This document shows positions 34,501 through 47,910 of a DNA stretch of 64,000 nt, in pieces. This stretch comes from Chaetorhynchus papuensis (Eukaryota; Chordata; Aves; Passeriformes; Rhipiduridae): NCBI GenBank assembly GCA_013396525.1, contig VWYX01000206.1:432109-496108 (forward strand), given 5' to 3'. The notes beneath the pieces are model-generated. The model did not search any database. It saw only the letters and a program-made list of their open reading frames with translations, and was not told where the DNA came from. The position numbers and the translations under genes are program-made. The number at the start of each line of letters is the position of its first letter. Within the stretch, counting starts at the first letter, position 1.

Positions 34501-35439
34501 TTGCTCAGGTCAGATGCTCCTGAGCCCAGCTCCTTGTCCCTCTCTAACCTTGCTTTAACCGCATCAGACTGCAGCAGGGACGCTTCCCTGCCAACCCTCG
34601 CTGTGTTTTAAAAGGCTGTTAGTTAACAGAACCTCTCGAATTCACCTTGTTTTACATAAAAAGAAACAAAGTAGGAGATGAGGTTTGGGAGGCTCGCCAG
34701 TGAGTGTGTCAGTGTCAAAAAGGGAGCAGCAGAATGCGCTGTGGGGATCCACCACCAGCACCGTGGCTGTGCCGTCGCCTGCAGCTCCGCACTGCTCTCC
34801 TCTCTGAGCCACACAAACTCCTGCTCTGGCAGTACCTGCTGCAGTGGACACCTGTAGCCTCACTCTCCTCTACTGATTTCAAAGTGCCTGCAGGACCAGC
34901 AGCACCCCTGGAACCTCTACCCCCCTGCTGAAATTGAGCAATGGGTCCAAAAGTTATTGGGGAGGGGAGGAGGATGTAGACACAGACGCACAGACAGCAC
35001 GATTGCATAAGCCTCGTTCCCATGAGAAACCAGGCTGAAAAACAAACTGTCCTAACATGGGTTCTCATAACTCTGCCCGGTAAGTAGGTCATGCCAGGTC
35101 CCAAACTCACGTAACTTTGCCTTTATCTCCAATGGGCCCTCCTCTAGGAGGCAATCCTGGGTTTGGCAGGTTTGACCTTTCATTTTTCATACCACTGAGA
35201 TATCATTAAGGAGAAAGAAAAACAAACCAGGTTGATACAATGCAATGTCAAAACCCACTGTGGTCTTGTAGCACAGCGAGATCTGTGCTGTGGGACAGAA
35301 TTATGAGGAAAAAACCAGCAGGAACAGCTCTGACACTGACCCTGCTTACACACCAGCTCCCACTGCTCTAGGGGATCATGGGGTCTAAAATAATATCCTA
35401 GATCTCTAATGGGTCTGTTCTACCCTTGAAGCAGGAGAA

Positions 35440-35478
35440 GCTTTCCCACTAACACGAATGGGAGTTATGTGTCTGTCC
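35440..35478. repeat. Possible ancient repeat fragment
   Basis: TTTCCCACTAACACGAATGG followed by GAGTTATGTGTCTGTCC resembles the old sauropsid phrase 'tcccactgacttcaatggga', then 'gttatgtgtct'. Short and diverged. Confidence 0.35.
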
Positions 35479-36394
35479 CAAAAATAGAATGGACCTTAGG
35501 CCTGGTCCTTTTATTTCCAAAGAAATAAACTCTTTGCTTGCCTGCTGCAGGGAGACACATTTAAAAATAATCTGTCAAGGAAATATATTAATAACAGTAC
35601 TCCTTCAGTTTAATTCTGTGGCCTCACACTCTTCTCTTGGCATTTATCTCCAAGCTCATGATCAGATCTAAGTTTCAGCTACACCTTTTTTTGAAAATCC
35701 CAGCAGACAAAACCAGTCTGATTTTTCAAACACTGCAAACCCGTGGCAATTGTCACCTTCAGCAGGGCAGGTCTTCAGTAAGAGCTGCTGCCAATGGAGC
35801 CCTGAGACCTCAGAGCTGTGACCCTTTTGCTTGTGAAGGGAAACTTCATTTTACATCTCTTATGTGCCACATCAGCTCAGTGTGTGAGAGGGGCTGCCCA
35901 GCTGCCTCGCCACCGACCATGGCACAGCTGGAAGGGAGCTGGAGGCATCACTGTAAGGAATTTTGCACGCTAGTACCTGGAAGAGGAAAGATTTCTGCAC
36001 TGGATCAAGATGCCTTTGAAACCCTTCCCCACACTTAGGTGGGGACTGCAGTGCTAAAGGCCATGTCCTGTGCACAGGCCAAATGTGAGAATGGGAAGCA
36101 AGCTTTGTGTTGTATTGTTAGACATAGACAATTTTATTGTTTTGTAACATACAAAGGACTATCCTTTCTCTTTCCCTTTCTTTTCTTTGAGACAAACAAA
36201 AACAAAACCAGAAACTTCTCCAACTTCTGTAGTTTACAAATTTGCTTTCTTTTTCTTTCCTGTGGGAGCTTTTAACTAAATATATCCCCTGTAAAACTCC
36301 ATGTGTACAAAAGGAAACCCCACATTACTTTGCATCAACACTCAGTGCACAGAAAGCACCGTAGTGTCAGATCTGTTTCCACCAGCTACTTCTA
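35479..36394. other. Non-coding stretch before the second CR1
   Basis: A 133-codon + frame at 35637-36038 has no recognisable features. A T-rich patch lies at 36160-36260. No gene called. Confidence 0.45.
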
Positions 36395-36533
36395 CTGGAA
36401 ATGTTCAAGGCCAGGTTGGATGGGACTCTGAGCAACCTGGTCTAGCAAAAGATGTCCCTGCCCAAGGGAGGTTGGAACTGGGTGATCTTTAAGGTCCCTG
36501 CCAACAAAAACTCTTCCACTTTTCTATGATTCT
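36395..36533 (+). mobile_element. CR1 LINE, truncated 3' end
   Basis: The sequence passes through ACTGGAAATGTTCAAGGCCA, GGTTGGATGGGAC, GAGCAACCTGGTCTAG, AAAAGATGTCCCTGCCCA and GGTTGGAACTGGGTGATCTT, then TAAGGTCCCTGCCAAC, and ends TTTCTATGATTCTTTG. This is the full order of the avian CR1 3' untranslated end on the + strand. Only about 140 bases are present, so no protein is encoded. It is better preserved than the copy at 9171 and its tail repeat is reduced to about one unit. This is the strongest single marker of avian origin in the window. Confidence 0.95.
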
Positions 36534-38338
36534 TTGGTCAAGGGTGTGCAAAGGCTCTCACTGACCTGTCCTGTAACACTGAACTTTGTCCCTCTGTGTT
36601 TATCACCATAAATTGCAAAGAAGTTGACCATTGAAGTCATCAGGGTTTGGTCAATGGGCTGTTTATTATTACGAATATTTTTTACTCCTTATGCATGGTG
36701 ATTATGAAAGGTTGTCCTGTGAGTGTCTGCTCCTCACCAGCCTGCTGTGTTCACTTCCTACAGATGCTTTCCAAAGTGTTCCAGTTGCAGGCCAAGCTTC
36801 ACCCAGCATAGCTGTCTAAAAATGAAATCTGAAGGTTTCTGTTTATAAATTGGCCTTGCATCTCAAATTAAAGGGCAAATGGCTTTACAGCTCTGCCCCT
36901 TGCAAACCAGTCTGTGAGCACAAACACTGCAGGAGCCAAGCACCCCTGCAAAAAGGGACAAGCATAACCACAATAAAAAAAGCATATTCCTTTTAGCAGC
37001 TATTAAATAAAACAAAATGCCTGCACTGCTGTGCTCACTTTTGGTTTCCATACCAGGTTGCTTCAGTCACACACGGGGATTTCGCAGGGGGATGTTACCT
37101 GTCTTGCATGCAGCATTAAGAATAGATTCAAAGTACTTTGCTGGAAAAAAAAAGAGAAAGAACTCAGCTGAGCATAAGAATAAACATTGCTCTGAAAAAA
37201 AAAAATACTTCTACAATCAGAGATAAATCACAAAGGAATTAAAAAAAAAAAAATCCCAAGGCGCATTTAGGAAAAAATTAGATTTTTAAAGTTTTACCTG
37301 ACCATGGAAATAACAAGTGTTCCTTCAGCTGGTTCATTCTCCACAAAACTGTTCTATTTTCTGTCACCTAAAAATATCTGGCTCCTTTCTGAAGAACTGA
37401 TGAAGAACCTGGCTCCTTTTTCTTCTTCCAACATGCCCCAGCTTGAAATCATCAGAGCTGTGATGCTGAGCTTCCCTCCTCAGCCAGAGTGTGAACAGCG
37501 AGGATAGGATTTCTCCCATGTAGTTTCAACCACTGAAAAAGTGGGTATCAAGTGTAAACCACCTCTCTGGGCACTTTTAACCACCAGTGTAGAGAGAAAA
37601 GCCTTTTGGAGGTGCCCCCGACTATTGACGTATAATTTAGATTAAACACCTGTAAGTAGGTGAGATGGATCCCACCCACGGAGCTTTCTTCTTCCTCGAG
37701 GCCAATTAGATATAAATGCTGCTTCACCATGATCTAATTTCAAGACTTTGAAACAAGGCTTTCAGTCAAAAATGCAAATTCAGTGAAAACCAGACCTTTT
37801 TGTGGGAAAGGGCTGTTTTCTGATTCCTGTCTTTAAAAGATATTTAGGAGAAAACAATAGGTGTGGTTTCTATATTTTCAAAAGGCAAAATTTCCATTTT
37901 CTGTTTGAAACTACTCTTGCATTTGAAATTCACATTAATTTATAGTCATTTAAAATAAAGGGTCAACATAAAAAAAAGGATCATTCCACTGGCCCAGCCT
38001 TCCCCCTTATATTTAAATCATAGATCTGCAAAGAAATTCCATTTTTTTCCCCTTTCATCCTGATTTAGATGAGGAAAAAAAATCCAATCAAAACTTCAAA
38101 CATCTATTCGGGAAACAAAAGCTATTTCCAATACAGCTTTAATGCTTCACCTACAGCTGAATCACCCTGTGTAAAAGGGCTGAGTTGACGTCAGTTGGGC
38201 TAAGGGAATCCTGCTGCTGTTTTCCACTCCTCTTTAGCTCTGGTTTTGTGCACCCAGCTGAGCTGTGGGACAAACGCATCAGCCACAACTCCGTGAGAGG
38301 TGCTGGGTGCAAACCTGAGGGCGCTTTGCTCATGCTCT
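36534..38338. other. AT-rich non-coding stretch
   Basis: It contains an A13 run near 37240 and other A runs near 37145 and 37195. No gene or element recognised. Confidence 0.5.
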
Positions 38339-38398
38339 GAGCCCAAAGGACTTGGCCCAAGTCCCACTGAGCCGAAGGACTTGACCCAGGTCCCATCT
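38339..38398 (+). repeat. Imperfect 30-bp tandem duplication
   Basis: Unit 1 (38339-38368) begins GAGCCCAAAGGACTTGGCCC and unit 2 (38369-38398) begins GAGCCGAAGGACTTGACCCA. They differ by a few substitutions and one-base shifts. It lies in a GC-rich patch (38200-38660) open on both strands without recognisable protein. Confidence 0.7.
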
Positions 38399-38797
38399 GG
38401 GAGCCAAGCAGGCAGGTCAGCAAGGCACAGAGCTCCAGCTCGAAGGCCAATGAACCCTGTAACAGATACACAAAGACCCAGGGGAAGGTTTGTTTTTCCT
38501 GTGGGTGAGTTCATGCTGGGCTGTGCGCTGGAGATTGGCAAAGCAGCTTCTGGTTTCACCTGGTCAGAGCAGAGCTGTCCTGTTCCTCACAGACACAGTT
38601 TGCCCACACAACGTCCCGTAGTGCCCTGGGAGCCGGTGCCACCCCTTGGTGCAGCCACACGGACGCCGCTGCTGAACGAGAGTTGACATCTCAGCATGGA
38701 ACTGAGCTGTCCTGCAGATGCTTTTAACATCAGAAAGAGGAAACGGTTCGGGAAAAAAGATGCAGACCTGGCAAGTTCTTCTTTGTGGGGGAGAAAA
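38399..38797. other. Non-coding stretch, GC-moderate
   Basis: Continuation of the GC-rich patch. No gene supported. Confidence 0.45.
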
Positions 38798-38815
38798 GAA
38801 GAAGAAGAAGAAGAA
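38798..38815 (+). repeat. (GAA)6 microsatellite
   Basis: Six perfect GAA units within a purine-rich tract. Confidence 0.85.
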
Positions 38816-41763
38816 GGAGAAATGGTGAAGAGTTTTGTCTTTTCTTCAGATGAAGAGAGGAGAGAGGCGGTGCAGGGCTAGGAGCACTGGCTGGTGCCTG
38901 AGGACTGTGCTGCTGATGTCGCAGGGTGTAATTAACAGGGGTAAATGCCCCATTCCTGGCACTGAGTGCAGGGTTGTGTTCCCAGTGACAGCCCTTTCCT
39001 CATCCGAAGGCTGTGGGATGTTTTTTGCAGTGCCGTGCAGAGCAGCAGGGGGAATTACACCGGTTCCATGTGATACTCAGGAGCACAGAGAAGTGGCAGC
39101 TGTGGGGCTCAGTGCTCTTTCAGATAGTCCCCCAGCTCCTTCAACTACCCAGAAAATCTCAACCTTCATTTATTTCAGTAACTGAAATTGTAGGGTGTTT
39201 TTGCTGCAAAGAGGGACTTCATAATAGTCATTGTGTAGATTCCAAAAACAATAAGCAAATACAGGGTAGCCTTTTTATTTATTCATTTATTTTAACTGGG
39301 GAAAAATATATCTTTTTTTAAACTAGTCTCAGTATCTTTTGATATTTGAAAGGATGGGGCTGATAGTGTTTTCACTGGAGTAAGTTAAAGACACACAGAT
39401 CATCCCTAGAACACCAGACCTTGTTCTGTTTTCTCCAGTGGGCCAAGCATGGGTGTAGCCAAGAGTAAAAGCAGACCCCCCTCTGGGAGAGGAATGGGAT
39501 ATTGAAAACAGCAGGAAAATGCTTAATTGTTTGCTCAGTATCTTTGAGACCAGAATTGCTCACCCAACAAAGCCACCCAGCTGCCATCTTGGATTTTCCT
39601 TCTGGTTTTAAGCAGTGTCAGTGCAGGCCTCCTAATGAAGGGCAGACCAAAAGCCCTGGGGGAAGGCTGTCACAGCTGAGAGAGTAGCAGAGAAAGAGGC
39701 TGCCCCAGCCCAGCCAAGCCCTTGGATGTTCAAACCTTTTTTCTTCTAAAGGCAAAGATTTCACTGTGAACCGTTATGAGCTTCCAGGTTTGTGGGATCA
39801 GCATACGGGCTTGGGTCTTGTTGCTTCTAAGGGAGATAAACACATTATGCGGTGATCTGGGAGTTACACACAGTCTCTGGTACGTCTTTAACAAGGGTAC
39901 AGCTCATTCATTGGATCCACTTTGCCTCCATCCCTCTTTTCTTCCCTGCCTCCTGTGCATTTGCTTGTTGTGTGAGAACACTAGTGTGTGCACGCATGAA
40001 AACCCAAGGCATGTGGATGAATAACCCACTGGACTAAATGTCTGAATACCACCTTCAAAGAGAAAGAGCCCCTCCCTCCTGGCTGAAATCAGAAAGAAAC
40101 CAGAACTCTGAAATATGGCTGCAGAAGCACTGGTAGAAGACCAGGAGCCCTTCAGCCTCCCCGAGATGCTCTGGGTTCAGATCAGTGTCTGCCTGGGTCA
40201 CTGCTGGTTGGCTTCCAGGTGTGGAGTCTCTAGGAGCTCTCCTTTTATCTTCTGACCTCCTGATTCCCTTTTACTTCTTGCTTACATCAATGGTGAGAGC
40301 GTTACCTTTCCAGTCCGTGAAGTCCATCCCCAGAAACTCCCTTCTCCATCTGTGACAGGCAGGAAGGGACATATTTGAAGATGATTTGGTGAGGTTCTTC
40401 ATGGCTTTAAGGGAACTTTCCCCCTCAGATGTCTAAACCACATATTTTCTCTCCTCTAGAGGAACCAGGGGAAGGCAGGTGGTTGAGAATTTTGTGTACG
40501 TATATATTGTAGGCAATCTGGGTTAAAAACATTTCACCCAGCCTAGGCTAATATACTTCAGTGTGGCTGAAGTCAGAACAAAGTCCATTTTTTTGATTCA
40601 TGGGCTCTACGTGCGGGGAAATGGCACAAGACAGACTGTCCCTTTCCTCCCCTCGGCTCACGTCAAACGTACGGAAGATTTGCACACAAGAAAAAAGGTC
40701 GCCTTGAAATTATATGAATCATTCTGAGGGGCTTTGCCCTACCTTGCCTTTTCCAAGTCATCTCTAATTCCTCTTCAAGGTATCACGTGAAAGAAAACCA
40801 CAACAGACTGTGCCAGTGCTTGCTCAAGTAGCTTATTTTTATCCAGCAGTGAATATCTTCACTTCCCTCTTTTCCATAGGTCGATGGGTCTCTTAGAATC
40901 TCTTCCCACTCTTCCCACTCTTCTCACTCCAGATTTAACCATATCTGCACTGATGGCTTCTTCAAGAATTGGATAAATTATTTGATCTCGTTTTTCTCAA
41001 ATGGTGACATTTCCATCAAGAGATCATGGAAAAAGTTCAGTGGGAAAAAAAAAAGTACTTTTACCTCAGAAAGTCTCTGTTGGGATCACAATTGCTCTCA
41101 TGCCTCTGTTTCCAAAATTAAGTTGTCCTGTACTGTAATGCCTGTACTGAGCAAAATCAGTCAGTTTACACTCAGCTTTTTTTCCATTCCATTTCCATAC
41201 AAATTTAATAGCTCAGAATTTTAGCTGGCAAGGGCTGCATGAAAATTGGTGAAAGCATCAGTAACTGACCTCTTTTCTTTTTAGAAATAATAAAGTACCC
41301 ATAGTTCCTCCTCTTCTTTCACATAATCAAAAAGCCAAAATGGTTGATTATATTGTAAAGATATAAAATGTTGTCAAATAAAAAAATCAGACACAGGAAG
41401 GAATGCCAGTGAAAACTGTGTGTGCTACCCCAGCAGGTAATGTAGACTATGACTGCAGTCAGTGATGGGCCAGGGAATAAAGTAGCAGTCCATGAACAAA
41501 GGTTTTACAACCTTAACTGAGAAAAAAACAATTCCAGCCACAAAATAACAGAAATATACTGGAGAGAGGAAGATTTCCCGCCATGCAGAGCAGTGATGCT
41601 CTCCCAGTAGGACCAGGAGCAGTGGAACTCTTCACTTCTTTTCAACCAGGTCTTGATCCTCATTTAGGCACGCACAGCACAGCTCACAGCAACTGCCTGT
41701 GAGCTTCCTCCAGCCCTGCATGTCTGTACTCTCAATACAGTCACTGTAAGAAGAAAACATTGA
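38816..41763. other. Non-coding stretch, 2.9 kb
   Basis: No exon or RNA gene recognised. It contains three copies of a 9-bp unit (CTTCCCACT) at 40902-40928, the third with one change. Confidence 0.5.
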
Positions 41764-41778
41764 TTTTTTTTTTTTTTT
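41764..41778. repeat. T15 run followed by CAG
   Basis: Fifteen T then CAG, which has the form of a strong 3' splice acceptor. The 40-120 bases that follow show no recognisable coding sequence, so it is listed only as a homopolymer. Confidence 0.7.
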
Positions 41779-43839
41779 CAGTGTGCCTGCTCTGAGCTGA
41801 CTGGGAAATGAGGAGTGCTGGAATTAAGGCAAGCACTCATTTTGCTGTGCAGTTTATTACATTTAAGCAATTTACTACCCAGACTTGATAAATCCCCGTC
41901 CTCCCCCCCAAATATGACACTGTTATCAGCATCCTGGCTTGAGAAGGAGACAAATCTCTTAGGTTCTTCTGACTCTAGTAGAAATCTGGACTTCTGAGCA
42001 GCCTGGGGTCCTGGGGCTCCCTGAGTGTGTGTTCTTCCTCCAAGACAGGGACAAAGCCTGGCCCCCTGCTACAAGTGACTGCTCTAGATTTCATGTCAGG
42101 CACCCTCCTTTAGTGCAACATCATGCTCTTCCTCTTTCATCTGAGCCCAGAGCAGGTCCAAACTGGAACTTCAAACATACAACCAACAGATGTTGTGAAC
42201 ATCAAGGGCCACAGAAGGCGATTCAAATCCCATGATCCCAAAAGAGGAACTTGCTTTGTGAAATGCTTTCTTGCATATACCCACAGATACTAGAAATCTC
42301 ACGAGGACAGCCAAGCTGATAACATTTCCCCTGTTCAGAAGGAATACTTTTCCAGTTAGAACAAACAAGGGCATTTTAGTAGCTGCAAACATAAACCAGA
42401 GCCCTGCTTCAGCCACACAACTGAAATGCTGCATCTCTGCCTAAGCACAAACCCCAGCTGGATCCTGCAGGCACCCTTCTCACTCACATTCAATTCCAGC
42501 AGCCATCAAATCGCTTCGCTGACCCAAATTTTGTCTCCCTGTACCTGGTAGTTCCACTATGCCCACCCAGTGTTCAGCTCTTGAAGACATCTGCAATACA
42601 TCAACTAACTTTTTATTAAAGGTTTTATTACTCACAAGGGGCTATCTCTTTTAAGGGAGAGGTTGGGTGGATTTCTTCTTCCCCAGGCTGCCTGAAATAC
42701 ACAAATATTGTCACATTTGCTGGGGCTATTTCAAAATAAATCAATGAAGCCTGCGGGCTGGGCAGGGACCGAGATCCGCAGCTGCAGGGTGTAAAATTGG
42801 AATCCCCATCCACGGCCCCGCCGCGGGGCTGCTCCCCTTGCACAACACGCAAAGGAAGGAAGCTGAGAGGAAGCAATTTATGAGTTAGCTCTGAGTAATC
42901 CAGTGATATGGTTAGCAGTGCAGAGGTAGAAAAGCCTGTGTGACAGAGTGAATGTACGTGGGCTTGTAAAGCAGTGCTGAATGGGAAACTGAAGTGGGAA
43001 GAAGAAATGCTGCCCAGTTTTACCAGGGAGTGTGTGGCGAGGTCATGGGCAACAGGAGGTGCATAATATCAAGAGACTAGATGGAAGAAAAGCACTTTTT
43101 GGTGTTTTATACCTCCACCTCAAAAGTCACATGCATGGACATGCAGTGTTTTCCTTTCCTTCATAATTTCCTCCGAAGGAGGCAACTGCTGCAGAAGAAA
43201 ATGATTTTCTCCTAAGAGCCAGTCAGAGAAGGGTGGGACATATTTACTTATTCAATAGGCAGAGTCCTGATTCAGAGATAATAGAAGGGTTTTATCCTGT
43301 AATTTTGCTTATCGCTCTGCTTTACTTTTTCACGGCCCTTAATAATGAATAGCTTCAGATAGAACAAAACACACTCAGACTCACTCAGCTCCTGTGCCGA
43401 GCTTGAATAACACAGCAACTTTTTCTAGAGACCAAAAATATTTAGAGGGTTTTTCCCCATGCCATCTGTCACTTTTGTCAAATTATCTTCTTGGACCTGT
43501 TGATCACAAAGGTCCTAAGGGTAAAGGCTGCCTACTCTTACATTTTTTTTTTTTTAACTGAAAAAGAATGAGACCTCTGGTACATACTTGAGTTTTGATA
43601 ATCCAAGAAGGTTCAGAAAAGGTTTTGGGCATTTTTCAATACATGAACTTGAGGCTTTTCAGATTTGGTAATCAATATTTAATTTATTCCTTTAGACAGC
43701 TCCAGCCTTCCAATTCCTATGCATTTGTTTAAAGGAAGAGGTCTAATGGTAATGCTTCTGTCTCCAAAGATGAAGTCCAGCACTTAGAGAGGTACAAGAA
43801 ATGTAAATTGAACAGAGAATTTGAAACCATCTGCTGAAT
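41779..43839. other. Non-coding stretch with small CpG patch
   Basis: A short GC-rich patch at 42745-42835 has several CpG in an otherwise ordinary stretch. A T13 run lies at 43543-43555. No gene recognised. Confidence 0.45.
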
Positions 43840-44060
43840 TTTTATTTAATTAAGGCCTCATCTGCATTTGAAACACAAATTAAAGTGTGAATTTAAATGA
43901 AAAAGAGATTGATGAATAACTTCACGGGCATCTGAGTTCTGGAACAAGAGTGCATTGTCCTTATTTACCTTAATACACTCGGAAATTATGTTATTCAAAT
44001 TAGAAACACAGACTTCTCTCTTCAAGAACAAGAGCATCGATACTTGGAGTTAATCAGAAA
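43840..44060. promoter_or_regulatory. Possible conserved regulatory block
   Basis: AT-rich repeat-free sequence with TTTAATTAAGG, CAAATTAAAG, TTGATGAATAAC and TTACCTTAATACAC, stop-laden in every frame. It fits a conserved non-coding element by appearance only. Confidence 0.22.
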
Positions 44061-45456
44061 CACTCAAGAGCAATAGATGCGAGACAGTTTATTAGAAAAG
44101 TTAGTGAGGAATTGTGAAATGAGCTTTGTGCTCCACATGTAACATATTTCACAGAACTTTAGGGAATTTTCAAGTGCACAGCTCACCCAAACCTCACACA
44201 GATTCTTCTGGGGAAAAGCTTCCTTGGGTGTAAATCTGGTGCAATGAATAGAAATAGGGATTTGTTGTTTAAGGACAGCAAGAATAGCGAGCACAAGTGT
44301 AATCACAGGGAGTTTGGGGTCGCATGGGTCCTTCCGATTTTGCCAGATAGATTCAATCAGTGGACAGAGAAGTTGCAAAAATGGAACATCCCTGGGGACA
44401 GTGTAAGGCTGAAATCCCTGTCCAGCTGAGCAGAGCAGATCCAAAAGGCCATCCTGAAACTCAAGATTTCCTGGGATCTCTCCAGCCACAGAACAAAGGG
44501 TCCATCTCATTCACTGCTGCACCAAAAAAGGAGCCTTTTGTGTTTTGCAGAACAGGACCTGCACCCATGCATTGAGAAATCTCTCCTTTAGCCTGGCATG
44601 AGCTGCAGCAAGCCTGAAACTCCCATCGAGCTGCCCCATGAAACTGATGAGACACTGGTTTTCTCTCACAAGCCCCAGTGGTGAAATGCACCGATTTCAA
44701 GTCACACTTTTGCCATACTCAGTTTTTGCTGTCATCAACAATGTTTCCCTGACCCTGCTGCCCTGCAGAACAGAACCCACTTTGTTATGGTCAAGAAGAT
44801 CCAAAATGTTTCTCTCTGAATCTTCTCCCACAAACCAGGCTTAACTGATTCACATAAAAGAGGCTCTGGAGACAAACAGACACAAGTTTTCAAAATGTAA
44901 AGCACTCTTTTTTCATTGGTTGTCAAAATGGATGAACCCCAGGGTGTTCAATCTGACCCGTGCTCGACCACACAGGCTTTGGAAATGATACAGCCTTGCT
45001 CAGCTCTAGGGAGCTTAGCTAGTGGTTTCAAGGGAAACATAAAAATGGAGGCTGAATCTGACCTAAAACAGGTTTCTAATCTGGTTCTAAAGAATAAAAA
45101 CAGAATTGTTCCTTTTTTTGGAAAGCCAAAATATCATGACGACATTGGACCTACATCAGGTGTTTCATTACAGAAGATCACGTGTGAACATGGTCCCTTC
45201 CTTTGACCATCGGGTGGACCACCATATATGCTGGAACAGTACTAATATAAAAAAATTAAAATTAAAATCCCGACCACACTAATAGTCCCGTCAGGGAACA
45301 GTGATGAACTCACAGTTTAGATGATAAAAAGAGCAGCTGTAGCAATCTTATATTCATTACTTGTGTTTACAGCCTTGCGCAGAAAGTAGGAAGCACTGTG
45401 CTTCAGCACCCAAATACATGTAATTTTCCCCCCCAAATAAACAAACATATATTTAA
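44061..45456. other. Non-coding stretch
   Basis: A 148-codon minus frame (44064-44510) and a 96-codon plus frame (44916-45206) show no recognisable domain. GGGTGTAAATCTGGTGCAAT near 44227 recalls old sauropsid repeats. An AAATT-type simple patch lies at about 45247-45270. Confidence 0.4.
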
Positions 45457-45486
45457 AAAATTATTTCTCCCAAAATTATTTCTGCT
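45457..45486 (+). repeat. 15-bp tandem duplication
   Basis: AAAATTATTTCTCCC followed by AAAATTATTTCTGCT: twelve identical bases then divergence at the last three. Confidence 0.65.
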
Positions 45487-46059
45487 CAGAGTCAAAACTT
45501 ACCTCAAAATGCACAGAGCACAGCAGGTTGCACAGAAGCCTAAAATCCTCCTGTAAGTAAACAAAACCAAATAACTGCAATAAAAAAAAAAAAGTTAATT
45601 CTAGTCTTTTGTTTGTTTCCATTGTAAAATTGCCATGGGACTGAGGAAATATAGTAGCGCTTAATTTTAATAGTTCCTTCATTGTAGATTGGCTGGGTAT
45701 TAATTGTGTTAATGGTGATCATACTGAATTCATTTGGTATTTATTGAGAGACCACCTGTGCACCCATATGGTTTCCATCATTATTTAGGAGTAGTTAATG
45801 GACCCATTAGGAGTTAGCAGAAAGATGTGGGCTGGCAGTACTTCCCGAGAGTGGTAGAAACATTCTGTTGATATCCATTGCATTTTGAGGATTTTCCAAG
45901 GAGCTATTTGCTTCCCACCAATTTTCTTTCTCTTTAAATTATATACATTCTCATCTTAGCTTTCAAGAACTCCCGGAAAAATTAACTCATGTTTTCTTTG
46001 CCTATGACAGATCTGAGGGGACAACCTTTAGCCTTTTGATTTTGCAAGGTATCTCTTCG
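45487..46059. other. AT-rich non-coding stretch
   Basis: No gene recognised. An A12 run lies near 45582. Confidence 0.5.
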
Positions 46060-46500
46060 CACGTTTCCTGCGTGGCTCCCCGGGGGAAGCAGGGCAGAGG
46101 AAAGCTTCCAGCATCCCTGCTGGGTGGGTGCACTCGTGTGCTGGGGGGGGAGAGGTTGAGAGAGGACAGGGAAAAGGGGAAATGTTCACTGGGACTCTTG
46201 CCCTGCAGTGTGACAAATTTGCCCACGCAATCTGTAGTGTCAGTTGTGCAAGACCAGAAACCTGTGGTGGGGAGGGGATGGTGGGGGAGTCACATGCGGG
46301 GAGTCAGCCTTGACTGTCAGCAGAGGAGAAGGAAGAATGCTTTGGCTGGGTGTGGTGGTAACCAAGGCTGCTGGCTGACCGCAGTGACCTCCTGCTTTGA
46401 TCCACACATCTGAAAAGACACTGCTCAGGCCCCGCTGCTGCCCGGGCTGAGCAAACACGCCAGGGGCTGGAGCAAGGAATTTCCATTTTTGGTGCCATGA
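46060..46500. other. GC-moderate stretch open on both strands
   Basis: A G8 run lies at 46143-46150. Frames of 125 (+) and 129 (-) codons overlap. Neither is recognisable and CpG density is modest. No gene called. Confidence 0.4.
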
Positions 46501-47885
46501 CAATGGGCAGATGGAGGAGCATCTGTGTAGCTTCAGCGCTAAAGGACAGTTACTTTGTTCGAACTGGAATCCCTGAAGCAGTCTAAAAGTGTTCATTTCC
46601 CCAGAAACAGGCAACACGGCACCCCCCACACATACTTGAAAAATCCAGGCTTATTTGCTGGGCACATCCCAAACAATACAAAGCTTATGCAAACTTTGCT
46701 GCATGCCAGTGTTCAGCTGTCAGCCACCTTCAGCAACATCTGAACTTGCTGGCCAAATGCGACCAAATTCAACACAACAGCAGAGGTCCCAAAGGTTTTA
46801 GGTTTTGTGAAAACGAGGGGAGAGGATAGAGGAAGGGGAGAGAGCAGAATTAGTGCCCTTACAGAGTTCAAGGAGGCTCAGTCTTGGCTCAGTTTTCTAG
46901 TCCTAGCCAAGAAAGACTTTGCTCCTCAGTGAAGTTTTCTCTCCCTCACAGGATCTGAAAGATTTCCTCCTATGTTTAAAGGTTTTCAAAACTCTTTCCT
47001 TCCCGCAGACACACTTTTTGAGGGAAGGAACACTGATGCAGCTCTCCTGGATTTCAAGTAAGCCAGAAAGCCACATATCACATAGAAACCTAAATTCATT
47101 ACTTGTCTTGCTCATGACAATACTTGTTTCTATAAGCAAGGAAGAGACTGAGCCATCATCTATTTTTGCTAGGTAAACAATTAAGTTAACAGTTATTCAT
47201 CATGGGTACATTCACAATGTGAATGAGGCCTGAAACAATAATTTCTGCATGTAGAGAATATAATCAAGGCATTTGTAGCATGACTCTCGTGATTATTCAT
47301 ACTTAAACTCACAAACTGATGCTGTTAAATGGGGCTGTGTTCCTACAATCACACCTTTGGTATTTGAGAAGTCACTTTTCTGTAGCTTAGGAAGCCAGGT
47401 GAGGTTTCAGTGCACCTCTTGACAAGGACATCTTCCTTCTCTAAACTGTGTGTATTTGGGCTGTTTTCTGTTTACCAATAAAATAGGCGTCTCTACATTA
47501 GCACTTCCACAATTCCCTTTTGAAGGAAATCTCCCAGATACCTTAATTTTAGTAAATTGCTGAGGTCTGATATGCACAACAACCTTGAAGTGTGGAAATG
47601 ACATTATTTTGGGGGAAATTTCAACCGAAAGAGGTGCTTTCAAAGGACTTCAACTGCTAATGAGCTTTCAGTCCAGTGCACTGGATTAGATCTAGTGCAA
47701 GATATCCCCAAATACAGGGAATATGGAGATCATATTCCCATCACCAGCAGTTTGACTCACAAACTCACCCCTATCACATTGCTCCTCCAGCATGGCCTGT
47801 GTTTGTGCCCATATCAGCTTTTTGTGGAGATCAGAGCATGAGTACAGAGTGGGTTATTGCCCGCCAGAAGTTTCTTAAGAACAGA

Positions 47886-47910
47886 TATTACAAGGTTATA
47901 TTACAAGGTT
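47886..47910 (+). repeat. 12-bp direct repeat, 1-base spacer
   Basis: TATTACAAGGTT at 47886-47897 and again at 47899-47910. Confidence 0.75.

Larger units (their letters stand above)
31121..35439. other. Non-coding stretch, 4.3 kb
   Basis: No exon or RNA gene recognised. It includes a hairpin at 31392-31418, an 11-bp duplication at 31560-31581, and a GC-moderate patch at 34690-34930 open on both strands without features. A 153-codon minus frame at 32946-33407 is unrecognised and has no exon-like borders. Confidence 0.45.

Noticed and set aside
41764..41781. T15-CAG as a splice acceptor
   Set aside because: Homopolymer runs ending in CAG are common, and the following sequence has no recognisable coding content.
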